Part shown: positions 12,019 to 24,300 of the stretch, piece by piece
Numbering within the stretch: the first letter of the stretch is position 1
Layout of the letters: every line of letters starts with the position of its first letter
DNA from: Andrena cerasifolii
Lineage: Eukaryota > Arthropoda > Insecta > Hymenoptera > Andrenidae
NCBI RefSeq assembly: GCF_050908995.1
Contig: NC_135126.1
Span: forward strand, 1,116,001-1,180,000
DNA: 64,000 nucleotides
Direction of reading: 5' to 3'
The notes under the pieces: model-generated
Seen by the model: the letters and a program-made list of their open reading frames with translations, nothing else
Database searches by the model: none
Told to the model about the DNA's origin: nothing
Made by a program: the position numbers and the translations under genes

Positions 12019-12800
12019 TAGGGCTGGGACTACTCGAATAATAATTCAGAGTTGTGTGTAATTGTAATATTTAAGTATTCGAATACTGATGTATTCAAAT
12101 AGTATGGTGTGAATTATAAATCAAGTTCTTCAGGTTCATTTGTCAGGGTGAAATCTGGTAAGTTAATTTTGACCCACTTCAGACCATACTATTCGAATAC
12201 ATCAGTATTCGAATATTATTATTCGAATATTAAATTTAATATTTGAATAATAATATTAAATTCAATATTCGAATATTAAATTTAATATTTGAATAATAAT
12301 ATTAAATTCAATATTCGAATATTAAATTTAATATTTGAATAAAAATATTAAATTAAATATTCGAATATTAAATTTAATATTTGAATAATAATATTAAATT
12401 CAATATTCGAATATTAAATTTAATATTTGAATAATAATATTAAATTCAATTTTCGAATATTAAATTTAATATTTCAATAATAATATTCGAATATTAAATT
12501 TAATATTTCAATAATAATATTCGAATATTAAATTTAATATTTCAATAATAATATTCGAATACTGATGTATTCGAATAGTATGGTGTGAAGTGGGTCAAAA
12601 TTAGCTTACAAGATTTCACCCTGACAAATGAACCTGAAGAACTTGATTTATAATTCACACCATACTATTCGAATGCATCAGTATTCGAATACTTAAATAT
12701 TCGAATAGTATTTGATTGAATATTCGAATTGTATTCACCAAATAATTGAGCAACTGAAGTATTCGAATACCGAAAAATTCGACAAATAGTCCCAGCCCTA
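12019..12800. mobile_element. hAT-like foldback with 8-bp target duplication and palindromic satellite core
   Basis: Perfect 14-bp termini TAGGGCTGGGACTA / TAGTCCCAGCCCTA, flanked by an exact 8-bp duplication CTCTGAAT (12011-12018 and 12801-12808), as expected for hAT insertion. Inside, inverted arms of ~90 bp (about 12107-12198 and 12577-12668) share CAAGTTCTTCAGGTTCATTT and its inverse. Between them a tandem array (about 12205-12555) repeats a ~46-bp unit containing ATTCGAATATTAAATTTAAT, shortening to a ~34-bp unit at the right. Each unit is itself palindromic. No transposase, so nonautonomous. Confidence 0.9.
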
Positions 12801-12808
12801 CTCTGAAT

Positions 12809-13714
12809 ACGTAACACAAGGACCAGGACACAGTGGAAGGGTGAAAATATACACGCCAGGGGTCTAATGAAATTATCACAAGTCTGCGACATAAAGGATG
12901 TAAGATGAAGTGCTGCACTGTGCACGGCGAATGCACTTGAATCTCCGCGCCCTACAAAGAAAGTGAGCAGCGCCAAGCAGCGAAGTTATCGTCGCAGCTG
13001 AACACAAGTCATTACCAGCGCGTTGTCACGAGGGCAAAGGCTTTCCTCCCGTTTTTGGCAGTCGCTCGCGAGTCTCCAGTTACCAGCGACGGCGTACATA
13101 CATATACATGCATATACACGGCATCCAGTAAATCTGAAAGGACTGCTCTCACGTCGAGAGCCGCGCCTCGTGGGTGGCTCGGTACGAGAGGGTGCCCGAC
13201 GAAAGTCTGCTCCGCACGGCGCCGTGCCACGACGCTTTGAACAGGGAGAAGCGTGAAGGAGTAGCAGGAGCAACAGTTTATGTCAATTTTCCGCTCCAGG
13301 TAGCGGGGCGGGGCTCCGCGACCAGGCTACATCGCGTGCACCCTGAAAGCGTATCCTCGTGAAAATATCGCTGTTACGGAAGCAATAGGCAATCGAGCGT
13401 GTGAAATATTTCCCGTGCGAAAATGTCGCCGTGACGATGAACCTTGTTACTTTAGCTGCGCATTATTATTAACTGAAATCGGATTTCGAGCGTTGCTTAT
13501 GAACTTGATCAACGCCTTGGTCGGGGGAATGTGGAGGGTTTTCGTCGGATTTTCTTATGTGGGGAGTAATGTGAGCAGGGCTATAGAAATTCTACAGTTT
13601 ATGCGATTTAATTGTAAAGTAAATTGGCTAACGAGTATTCTGTGCTTTATATCGTGATATATTAATATCCAGTAATAATGTAAACTGCAAGTGATTTGTT
13701 TTCCAAAATAATCA
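12809..13714. other. Unique DNA with a CpG-rich segment (about 12980-13340)
   Basis: Overlapping short frames on both strands in the CpG-rich part carry no recognisable domain. No repeat structure was seen. Confidence 0.45.
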
Positions 13715-13722
13715 ATTCTGTT

Positions 13723-14603
13723 TAGTAGTGGGACTGATACCAATACTATTGATGATATTCAATCAATTCGATACCAAAGTACTCAATAGGAAATATCGAT
13801 ACGCATCGAAATTTTAGGTACTTGGTATCAATTATCGATACCGATTCTTCTTCAACCGATAACATATCAATACTATACAGAATCAAACTCGGTTTGATAA
13901 TTCCCGAAAGTATCGATATTCGTTTGATACGTTACGAAATTATTGATACTCCTTTGACACCTTACGAAATTATCGATACCTGTTTGATACTGTACGAAAT
14001 TATCGTTATTTATTTGATAATTCTGTGATCAGATGGCAAACCTGTTATGATATCTATTTGATTTCTACTTGAAAATATATATGTATATAGAGCTTGCCAT
14101 AACACAAAAATATATTTTTTAAAGGAATAATGTATATGTACATCATTTATTAATAAAAATTCAGTTATATAAGTAGTTCATGATATTGATTCCTACTCTT
14201 ACTTAATTATTATATTATCAAATCATGATTGGTAATAAATAATATTTTCGTGAAGTACTAAATTGCAAATCGCAACCGATACTTTCGTACAAGCATGAAG
14301 CATGTATTATATACATATTTTCAAGTAGATATCAAATAGATATCGACAGTTTCAGGTAGGTATCAAATAGATCTCGATATTTACGTGTAGGTATCAAACA
14401 GGTATCGATATTCTCGTATAGGTATCAAATAGGTATCGATATTTTTGTGTAGGTATCAAACAGGTATCGATACATTCGCACATGTAAGTATCAATGAAGC
14501 ATCGATTCCTTTTGATACCTTTGACTTTGATATGTATCAATACCAGATTGAAATTTGTAGAACGGTATCGATATGAATCGATACGGTATCAGCCCCGTCA
14601 CTA
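13723..14603. mobile_element. hAT-like foldback with GGTATCGATA unit arrays
   Basis: Flanked by an exact 8-bp duplication ATTCTGTT (13715-13722 and 14604-14611). The ends TAGTAGTGGGACTGATACC and TAGTGACGGGGCTGATACC (right end read inward) are imperfect inverted repeats. Both arms consist of diverged tandem units of about 35-37 bp around TATCGATAC: on the left TTTGATACGTTACGAAATTA-type units, on the right their inverses such as AGGTATCAAATAGGTATCG. The ~300-bp AT-rich centre is non-coding. The frame 13822-14028 only translates the repeat. Confidence 0.88.
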
Positions 14604-14611
14604 ATTCTGTT

Positions 14612-15779
14612 ACCATTTCGTTGTACTCTCACAAGCGATACAAATCATCCAACCGACTCCACGAAGCATCCCCCGGAAACACCTCCCTAGTAGCTCAAGA
14701 TCGCATTCCTCTAAACTCTAAACGTTTATGCAGAAAGCACGCGCGTGTACGCGCAAAGAGATCAGCGAATATAGGCGAAGAAAAGTGTCGACTACGTTCA
14801 AGGACTGCAGGTTTTCGGTGGGGAGCGAAATCGAGGCGGGAGTTCCGGAAAATGCCTGGCGAAAGCGTGGCACCGCGCCCGAATTGTTTTCGCATTCCAG
14901 GATTTTCATTAAACCGAGATCGCTATCGCGGCTCGATCCCGGCGCGACTTAAAAGGTGGCAGGATAACTTCCCGTGTGGGGGGGACGTTCATCAGAAATG
15001 CATGGGCTTGCCGAGGCCGATTCCGCGACCGAAAAAACCACCGTTTCGCCCCTCTTCCACCCCCTTTTGCGGCACCGTGGCGCTATAAAGTCCGAACGAA
15101 ATCCGAGATAAGGCGCACACGCGCGGCCGCCGCACGCAGACAGGCAAAGTTTACCGTGGAAAACGCGAGCGTGTTCGCATTTGCATATACAGGGTGTCCT
15201 GAGCTGGACGACCGAGTCTTTTTCACTTTTTCCCCACCCTGGCCACGGTGGTTTTGCGAAAACATCTTTTCGCGTGGAAAGTTGCACGGCTTTAAAACCT
15301 CGCCGCGGCATACCGGATGGGAAATTCCTTTTTTTTTCCCCCCCTCTTTCGTCGCCTGTTCCTTGGGATTTTCAAATCGTCGAGTGGAACTTTTTACTCC
15401 TTCCCCTCGGTGGCGTACATTTATTTTCCCCTCCGTCAAACGAAATACTGAATCACATTCTATGGGCGAAAGTAGCTGGTGTGCTTGATTCTGTTTGACA
15501 CAGGTCGGCGACATTGAAAGGGGTTCGTAAGGGCTGCCGGGCTGTTTTTTAATGCTTCAAACGCGAATTGTAACGAGTTACGCGTCTGTTATTATGTGGG
15601 GCGCATGTGATGTTATTTATAATGGAAGTGCGCCGCGTGTGATGTGCGCTGTCGGTGCGAACGTGTAACAACAAAAGAGGTAAAGCGATGTTTACTGTTT
15701 AAAGGTAATGCATCTGTGTTCCGTCAGGGAGAATGGCAGTTATATTGCGTATAAGAATAGTAATTTTTGTCAAGATTTA
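14612..15779. other. CpG-rich unique DNA (about 14640-15500)
   Basis: Several overlapping frames run on both strands (for example 14573-15088 plus and 15083-15514 minus), as expected where stop codons are scarce. None shows a domain. A single CAGGGTGTCC mariner-type end lies at about 15190 (ATACAGGGTGTCCTGAGC) without a partner. Confidence 0.45.
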
Positions 15780-15781
15780 TA

Positions 15782-16971
15782 GAGGAAGTGCGGTATATTT
15801 GGAATACCAGTTTGTTTAAGACGAATAAAAAATTACAGCAGAGGATGGGAGCAAATAAAACTGCATAATATCGTAGGAAAACTAATAAACATTTATATTT
15901 TAAACTCTCAGTAATAATAAAAAAACAAAAAGTAACTGAAACTTTGATCTAAATGAGAAATGACAGGAAGTATCGATTTTGTTAAGGTGCAGGTAATTTG
16001 AAATACCGCTATTCCAATTTACCTTCACTGTAAAAACTTAAAAAAAATATGTAGATAATAAAATTATTTTCTTTTGTGATCTAATCAGGCTGAAAAATCA
16101 CAATATAGGAACAATATTAGATAAATAAAATGCATAAAAAGTAATATTTATTTTAAATGATTTTATTTAAAGCCCAGTAAAAACTAAAAAAATAGGGTAT
16201 TTTAAATAAAATTGTTTAACTTAAATTTTTTTATATATTTTTTTTATTACTTACTTTTTAGTGTCTACGTTTTATTTGTGGTTATATGTTGATTTCAAAT
16301 CGTTTGGATTTGTGGTTATGGGTTATATTTATTGACGACTGGGTAATTTTTTAAACCACTTGGGGTTATCTTTCATAATTTTTGTATTGTCATCTAAACT
16401 ACGTACGCCTGCAAAGTTTCAAGTCTATTTGATAGTTGGAAGTGAGTTAAAATCGAGTTTCTAGATTTAAACCAAACAACAATAAAAACAAACAAACAAG
16501 CAGAGGATCGAAGCTGAATAATATCGTTTAATAAATGGCCAGCACTGGCTCAAACCGACGCGGCGGTAGCCGCTACTCGTGAAACAAAAGCATTGCTAAG
16601 CTTTGGAATATTCCAAATTACCTTCACCTTCTGTGTTCCGAATTAGCAACATGGCATTGAAATCTAAAATTTCATGTCACACTTTGTATTCTGGAAATTA
16701 TCGCAAAACTGACACGGAACCATAGAAGTTCATGCAGATGAGTAGATTAAGTGTTTAACTCTAAAGTTTCGACATATTCTAACCATGGTTGGAACGATTG
16801 AATACTTGCTGAAAAAGTTTTGCAGATTCACGTTTTCTTATTCTGCAGATTAAGTCGAAAATGTTAAAGTGGCGGTTCATCCAGAAATGTCATTAGTTAA
16901 CAGGTCGTTAGCCCCTATTATCTACGGTGTTACAAATTACCAACAGTATTCCAAATATGCTGCACTTCCTC
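15782..16971. mobile_element. TA-flanked element, GAGGAAGTGC termini, GGTAATTTGGAATA words
   Basis: Termini GAGGAAGTGCGG on the left and, read inward, GAGGAAGTGCAG on the right. They are followed by ATATTTGGAATAC on both sides and flanked by TA at 15780-15781 and 16972-16973. The word AGGTAATTTGGAATA or its inverse recurs at about 15988, 16010, 16610 and 16930. 1,190 bp, AT-rich, no transposase frame. A poly-AAAC stretch at about 16485 is simple sequence. Confidence 0.75.
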
Positions 16972-17213
16972 TAATAGAGGTAGGGCAAAAAGGTGTGTTT
17001 CCAATTTTAAAATTAATTCAATATGACACCTCACATGTGAGTTATTGCTGATTTGCTATATGAAAAAAAGTGAATTGTGTTCAAAGTTGTCTCAAGCTCC
17101 AATGTTTAACCATTCAATGTCACGCTTCTGTAAAGTTCCGCGGTGGTCACACTGCCGATTTTTAAACAGTTACCGTACGAACTGTATTAGTCCAATCGAG
17201 TCCCAAAAATTAA

Positions 17214-17821
17214 CCCTTCGGTGGGCGTGCTCTTCAGACTCGCATGAGTGGGCGCGTTGCGGCTTTCACACCGCAATCGGTGTTCTCGTTGTTTTACCTC
17301 TAAATTTAGACAAATTCAGGTCTTACGAATGAAAATCGAAATTACATTAGTTGCTTAATAATACTTTATTCAATGAGCATAGAATATTAATGGCGATGAA
17401 GATAATAAACAGAAAATTAGTCCACATCTATTTTTATGACTGCCACAAACATAACATATCCAAGTAATGAAAAGCAATCAGAGACGAACACCTGAAAACC
17501 GTATATATTTGAGGGGTGGTTTCGCCCTTAAATATGAAAACGGGCCGCTATAAAAAAGAAACACGCATATCTTAGTTTTCGGTCCTATAAAACATATTCA
17601 AAAATCAAAGCAATCGGAGGCAGACACCTGGGAAACTCTTTGTTTTCATTCAATTAGAGACACTTCCAAACTGAATTTGAACCTGATAAGTACGTAGCAT
17701 GATGCAACAATGTCCGCTGGAAGAATAATTAACTGGACATGGACCCAGTTTGAGCACTACATATGGTACAATACGAACTGTAAAATTTGCGGCTAATTGC
17801 CGCGGGCGGCCCACCGAAGGG
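17214..17821. mobile_element. TTAA-flanked element with CCCTTCGGTGGGC termini
   Basis: Inverted ends CCCTTCGGTGGGC are flanked by TTAA at 17210-17213 and 17822-17825. CCC termini with a TTAA target are the signature of piggyBac-type elements. Inside, AAAGCAATC followed by ACACCTG occurs twice about 140 bp apart (17473 and 17608), an internal direct duplication. 608 bp, no transposase frame. Confidence 0.82.
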
Positions 17822-18234
17822 TTAAAGACAAGACAGTAAAAGAGGACATGTGCCAACAAAATCGGAAAGGAACGCCAGGCACTTAGCGATATCAAGCTCC
17901 AAAGTTAAAAGGCGGGTCTATTGGACCTAGTGTGAACATGAAGGATTAAAGATCACGCATCTCTTTCGGTGTTAGGGAAATTAAATAGATATTTTATTTT
18001 ACAATGGAAATCTATGCTATTATTGTTGATGAAAAAATAGAAAATTACAGACCAGAACGTTTCGCTATCTCTTCCAATTTCTTCCGCCCAAAATTTCTCA
18101 CCCTAGGCTGCAGTCTACTTAGCCTATACATATACAAAGAATTTCTGTTCCATTCAAGAAAATAAGTTTAAAACATCTCAAACAAAATAATTGAATATCT
18201 AAAAGAGTACTGGCCATAAAGTAGAGACTACATA

Positions 18235-19240
18235 AGGTAAACGATACAGTTATTGACCAGGGTACAGTAGTTGACCACTTCAAATTTCTGCCGGCATAGT
18301 CTAATGAACCTGAGCGCTTCCGCATCAATGATGCACTTTGATCAGAAAGGACAGTTCTACCTTTCGTTTCAACCAAGAATCGATGGTTTCAGTACAAGCA
18401 TTTCGCCGTGAGATCGTCGGAAAGGAAAACTTGTAATTTCAACTCTCAAAGAAGGTAAGGGCTTAGCGGGCATCGAACGTGATTATGCTGTGTTTTGGGG
18501 GGGTGTTCAATAACTGGTTCGACGAATGCACAGTAATACAGTTATTGACCACTCGTAATTTTCGTGCTGAAAGACTGCGATGAAAATTGGTGTAGATCTT
18601 TGGAGGCACAGAACAATGTGCCCCGCTTTTATATGGTTTATGCACCTCCGATGACTTCTGATTTTTCATTGGTCTGGGATCGGTACGATAATCCGGAGGT
18701 CAAAGGCGCTTGACGAAAGAAAAAAAAAGAAAAGCAAAGAGCAAAAGAAGAAAAAGGAAGAGGCTAAGAGATGCAAAGAGAAGAAGAAGAAGAAGAAAAG
18801 AAAGAGCAGGTGGGAGAGAAATCTAAGAATAAAAAAAAGCGAATGAGAATACGTCATGAAGGGTGCAAATGAAACTCACCCTGCCCCAAGACAATATGTC
18901 TGTGATTTTGATATGGTGACAGATGGATTTAATTAAAACAATTTTACAGCAAAAAATATGCCATTTTCTTTTATATTCAGTAAGTGGTCAACAACTGTGC
19001 CTAGACCAGTCAAATACTATGCCACGACCGGTCAATAACTATACTTTTGAGTTATGCTTTATAATAGCATAACATCGAAACTACTGATTTCTTCAAAGTT
19101 CCTTTGGTGTTATAATCATCTTCGATACTTTCCTTTTCGCCTGGTATAACAAAATTTCATATATAAAATTCAAGTTACTTATTCCATAGCGTTTACCTAA
19201 ACTAAAGCTCTTAGGTGGGCAACTACTGTATCGTTTACCC
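18235..19240. mobile_element. TA-flanked element, AGGTAAACGATAC termini, CAGTTATTGACC words
   Basis: Terminal repeats AGGTAAACGATACAGT and, read inward from the right, GGGTAAACGATACAGT, flanked by TA at 18233-18234 and 19241-19242. CAGTTATTGACCA and variants (CAGTAGTTGACCAC, CGGTCAATAACT, GTGGTCAACAACTG) recur near 18247, 18265, 18538, 18970 and 19030. A strongly purine-rich tract (18717-18805: AAAAAAGAAAAG, AGAAGAAGAAG) lies in the middle. Its complement yields the minus frame 18666-18857, a low-complexity artefact. No transposase. Confidence 0.82.
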
Positions 19241-19242
19241 TA

Positions 19243-20283
19243 CTCCTAAACAACCTCCGTCGTCAAATTCAGATTTCTTCACGTTTGTTAAAAGGAACTA
19301 CTTAACTCCAACTTCTTGCTCGACGGCGAACGATTCAAGAAAGAGTATCTAAGGCTCAACATATAAAGAAGAGTTTGTGTTACTCATCCCCCAAAGTACT
19401 AAAAGAAACTGATCTGCTGCATTTGCAGACCACTTCGCTTCCGAATCTGAAGTTCAGCCGAGTCCCACTAATTCCTGCGAATCAACGGATCCACTTTTGC
19501 AACATTTACACCGAACGTGCGCGCCTTTTTTTTCTCCGTTTTATTTTACTGTCGGTTTTACTGTGTATGGACAGAAATTCGCGAGATCGTTGGACCGCGT
19601 CACACGCGCGGATTACATTCTACACGGGACACAGATATCGTTTTTACCCGAACGCCGCCGTCTGCCTACCTTCACATCCACTTTATCTTGATTCGACTGT
19701 GTATTTTCCGTCGATGCGTTCCCGCCTGACGGCTTTTCCCCCTATCCCTCGGAAAACTACGCTCGGGGAATGCACTACGGGCGTGCGAATACGTGCACGT
19801 GCGCGGGAAAGATTTTCGAGAGCCGGATTTTTCAATGCCAACAACAGCTCAGCTGGCTGGCGTGACGAATACGTGAATGATTTCCCGCTTCTGTTCAGCC
19901 CCGAGGACGCAGCTTCCTTTTATTCCTGACAATCGAATTACGATCATTCCGTCCGGCTGAAAGAATCGCGCGATACATATACGGTCTATCGTGAACTGAA
20001 ATCCATGAGTCCCCCATTCTGTCGACCACGAGAAATGCGAGTTTCGTGCTACGTGCTAATTGCAAACGGCGAAGGCATTGTACTGGTATCCATTTTGGTA
20101 CCGTTGTTTCAGAAACTTTTATGTCATAAATAGAATTTTAAGATTAGGCAGAAAGTGGTGAAATGAAAATTGAATATAACTCAATGATTTTTGGTGGTAC
20201 TGCAGCATAGATCTAGTCACCAAAAAGAGTTCAGGGATAAAGAATATTAATATTTCTTAGTAATTGTAAGATTCAATTGCAGT
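19243..20283. other. Unique DNA, CpG-rich at 19480-19930
   Basis: The plus frame 19375-19929 (184 aa) has no recognisable domain or signal and overlaps frames in other registers. It is treated as chance, though a lineage-specific exon cannot be excluded from sequence alone. Confidence 0.4.
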
Positions 20284-20287
20284 TTAA

Positions 20288-21297
20288 GTGTTCCTTCTAC
20301 AGGGTGTCCGCGGGAAGACTGGGCAGCTGGATATCTCCTAAAGTGCTGGAGATAAAAAATTTAAAAAAATATGTAATTGAATGGTTCGAGGGGGCTAATT
20401 TATTAGCCGAGACGAATTTTTTTTTTCGATTATTATTTTAAAAGATACGATGGTCAAGTTCGGTTTTTCAAATGGAACTATTTTTTTTTGAAGACCTGAG
20501 TTGATAGTGCGTTCCAAGGCAAATTCAATAAGCTGTAATGTATACACTTTATTTCCACTGGTTTTTAAGATATTGCGCTTGCAAAATTACTGATATTCAC
20601 TGGAAGAAAACCCTCTGAAATAGCAAGGACCGGGGACGGTCTTACTGGCGTCCAGTCTTCCCGTGGACACCCTGTATATCCATCGGCCGAAAAATTGAGA
20701 TGTTTTTAAAGATTTTTTTCTCAGTAAATACAACACATAATGAAATAAATATATTGATTGAAGTTTATTAAGCCACTCTTATACTTTTTAATTTGTTTCA
20801 AATATATTGTTATAGCGTCAATATAATACCACAAAAAGAGGCACGTTCGTGGTGCAGATGATTTTCCAACGCAGGCTTATCTGAAGCATCAAATGTACCT
20901 CAATTAACAATTTTGGTCGAAAAATAACCGAGAAAAAGGGTGTTTTGTTAAACTTTTTTCCAAATCAGCGTCATTTTGTTATTTTTCTACAAAAATTGTT
21001 AATTGAGCTACGATACGATAACGATACTCATACAGATTAGGAATCTTTTCGATTTTTTTGCGTTAGGTGAGTCCGAGTGAGGAAATCACCTGCGCCACGG
21101 ACATACCTCTTTTCATATTGACACCACGAAAAAAAACACATAACAAATTTAAAAAATTAGTTTTAAATTTCTCTTGTATAATATAAGAAAACCTTAATAA
21201 ATACCAAAAAGATTTATGTCATCACATGTTACATTTACCGAGAAAAAAATCTTTAAAAATAGCTTAATTTTTCGACGGATCAAAGTAGAATGACCCC
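20288..21297. mobile_element. TTAA-flanked foldback split by a CAGGGTGTCC MITE
   Basis: Right end GGGGTCATTCTACTTTGATC (read inward) and left end GTGTTCCTTCTA continuing past the inserted MITE as TATCCATCGGCCG are inverted repeats. TTAA lies at 20284-20287 and 21298-21301. The arms include CGAAAAATT and TTTTTAAAGATTTTTTTCTC (about 20690-20725 and 21240-21280), and CACGTTCGTGGTGCAGATGA facing its diverged inverse at about 21090. Without the nested 20300-20674 MITE it is about 630 bp. It belongs with the other GGGG/TTAA elements but lacks their GCGTTTTTCTCGAA motif. Confidence 0.72.
20300..20674. mobile_element. CAGGGTGTCC MITE (single-arm form)
   Basis: Inverted ends CAGGGTGTCCGCGGGAAGAC and its near inverse, flanked by TA at 20298-20299 and 20675-20676. 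The interior includes CGATGGTCAAGTTCGGTTTT and GTATACACTTTATTTCCACT, and is repeated almost base for base in each arm of the 43071-44234 foldback. CAGGGTGTCC with TA points to the Tc1/mariner superfamily. It is inserted in the left arm of the TTAA foldback 20288-21297, so it is younger than that element. Confidence 0.85.
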
Positions 21298-21301
21298 TTA
21301 A

Positions 21302-24300
21302 ATTACTACTTGAGAATAGCTGCCTAAAGCCAAATTTCTCGACAAAGGTATCCTGAATGTTTCGAATACTGCGAAAGGTGGAGCTATGTCTGAGCAAGAA
21401 TGCTGATATCCCCGCGGTCCTGATCTTTTTCGCCACTTTACCGTGGTTCCATCGATCTTTCTCCAAAGCACGGACGCGTAATGGCGCCCCGCCGCGTTCA
21501 ACAAATGTTGCTACCGAGCTGAAGAAACTCACGCTTGATGCTCAATTCTCTTTCGCAGCAAGAAGAAACTCTTCCTTCTCTTGCCACGGATTACGTGGGA
21601 CCGCGGGCGGGTAGGTAAAATAAATTGCGAAAATGCTGATACGATGCGGCGGCTCAATCGAATCAGAAGCTCAGGAAAGGCAAGTCTAGCCGTAGTCGTC
21701 CCTGCCAGGGAAGATGGTCTGACAAATGACAGCAGTCTGTCTGTCCCGGGACCAATGAGTCGTCCTTATCAGCCGCTTCACGGCGCAGCCTCTCGATTTT
21801 TCCCGTGGAAAAGGCGAAAAAAGGCGGCGGGTCTATCTATCGATATCACTTCTCTGCCATGGTGGTAGACTGATGGTGGAAAAACAACACCGAGGGCAGA
21901 TAAGCCTCTCTTCTTGCGCCCGATATCATTGCCACGAAGATTAAGTGGGCATAATAAAGAAATAAAAAGGCGATAACTGCTGAATGACGATTAATCTAAT
22001 CACCTTAGCCGGCGAGCAAAAACCCATCGATCAATTATCCCCTTTCGCTTCCCCCATCTAATTGTATCATCGCTTGATTAGGACGACTCTTTTCTTCGAT
22101 AAAGTGAACGTATTAATCAGCCTGATTACAGTAAATTTTACTCTAATCGAAGTAGTAGGAACGGTAAGAATTATTGAAAAAGAATGGTCCCCGTTTCCTT
22201 TTGCTGCTTCAAGGATTGCGAAGGTTCCTTTTGTCGAGGATTTATTACGCGGAGGAATTGATTATTAAATACTTCTGGAAGTTAATTAGTCTCTCTCGGC
22301 AGGTAGGGAAAGGGCACTTCTTCTATTCCTTCGGAGATGTAACGATTTCATTTAGCCAATATTTATAAAACAGCGCACCTAGTCATTTCGTTTGCAATTT
22401 GTGAGGAATCGTTTGATTCTTTCCACTAATTGCATGTCTTCGTCGTGCTCACGGAGGATACTCATCCACGCCCAACGAAATAGCGTCCCCTTGTTTACAA
22501 CATTCAAGCCGACAGAGAATGCCTTAGAGATCAAGGAAATAAATGCAAGGGGAGACTACGACCCCCCTGCTCCCCTATTCGAGGCTCGCGGAAACGACGC
22601 AACTTCGTGCCCAATAACACTTCCATCAATAACCCATCCGTGAAATCTCGTATCCAGTTGGTATCAGCAAAAAACAGCCGAAAGCATCTCGTGCCGGCTC
22701 CCCTTATCTACTTCAAAATCACAAGCATTCCACGTATTAAAGCGGGCCGTTATACTCTTACCACGATTCCGCCACCCCCGGGCCCCCTCGTTGCGCCTCT
22801 TTTTTCGCCCCTTCCCTCGGCTCTTTTTTCCTTCTTCCTCGGGAGCTCGCTCTTATTTCCCACCTTATCGGTTCAGATCTCATAAATTTCACGGAAAACG
22901 CGATTAAGCGGCCCCAGGTTGCGCCCGACTCTCCCCTCCACACACCCCTCGACACTGCCATCCACCCCTTCTTCCGGCGAACCGCCAACCCCCTCGACGA
23001 CCCTTCCAATCTAAGTATTCAAATGAGAGGACCGACTACCACCCACGTCGTATAGCTTTTTACAATCGTCCTCTTACGTTCTCCTTCTTGTTACATCGTT
23101 CCTTGCCACCCCGCGGGGGTGGCGCACGCAGCAGCCAAGAAACGCGGAAAACTGCGAACGCCGGAACAGTGGCGCTACCTGCATGCTCGTATCAATTGTC
23201 GAGGTGAGGAAGAGATTCTTAGAGTTCGATAGAATTATTTTGTGGATTTGAAATATACTTGTTGTGATAATTAAATTATTGAAAAGGATTGGCATGCCTT
23301 GTGTGGTCTATCTTTTGTGCTGCTAACGTAAAAACGAATTTCTTTAATAGTTTGTCGATTTTAAATTTGGATGTTATGATTTTGAAACTTAGGTACCTAC
23401 TTCTTGAGTGTTTATTGAATTGCAAGGTATTCTACGTCTTTTAAGGTACAGGGGATGTCAATTTTGACAGATGAAAGATGAATGTATTTAAAGGGAAGAA
23501 AGTATAATGAAACACCTTTGTGATTAAATGAAAGGTGTTCATGAATATTGAATAGAAATTTCAATGAAATTCAATTTTGGCACGACTTACATGAATAATT
23601 TAGTTTAAAAGGTGTGCGTAGGATTAATCCTTTTACATGGCCGAACTGAGAAACGCGTTACAGGAATGAAATTACTATGTATCATTCGTTTCTCGAAGGA
23701 AATTTAGAACCGATGCTCAAAGCGGAAGTCAGGAAAAATCGAAGGAAACGAGGCTCGTGGCAGCGTAAAGCTGTTATATAACGTTATTAAGAAGTCGTTC
23801 AATGAATACTAATTCGGAGGAGGCGATTTTCGAAAATTCCCATGCATGTTAAGTCCCATAAACCTCGTCGAAGGATGTTGAATAGCAACAGAAGTTTAGG
23901 AATTACGATTTTCGTTAATATCGTCGTGCTGTTCAAACGCATCAAATCCAATTTTCAAATGACATACGAAGCTTCAAATCGAATTCGTACATATGAAAAT
24001 TAAAGTCGAATCGCACGTATGAAATATGCTCATACACGTGAACAGTTTGGCAAATTACGTATTATTTTCAACGCGCGAGTTCCGGGGGGACCACTGAAGG
24101 AAAGGGGAAAAAAATAAACTGAACGAAAGCATAATATTCCACGGCATGACAAACGAAACGAGGTGGCATAATGCAAGGGAATTTCCAAGAGCACTTTCAA
24201 AGCTACATTTGACTGAAGTCTACTGCTGTTACAGTGTATAATTCCGCTAACGAGGGCACTGCGATGAAGGAAGAGCAAATTGACGAGGACCGTCAAACTA

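Noticed and set aside
14573..15514. Overlapping 120-171-aa frames on both strands
   Set aside because: All are in GC-rich DNA with scarce stops, none has a domain, and the plus-strand frame starts inside the hAT-like element end.
18666..18857. 63-aa Phe/Leu/Ser-rich minus frame
   Set aside because: It is the complement of a purine-rich low-complexity tract inside a TA element.
19375..19929. 184-aa plus-strand open frame
   Set aside because: No motif, signal or conserved block could be recognised, and frames overlap in other registers.
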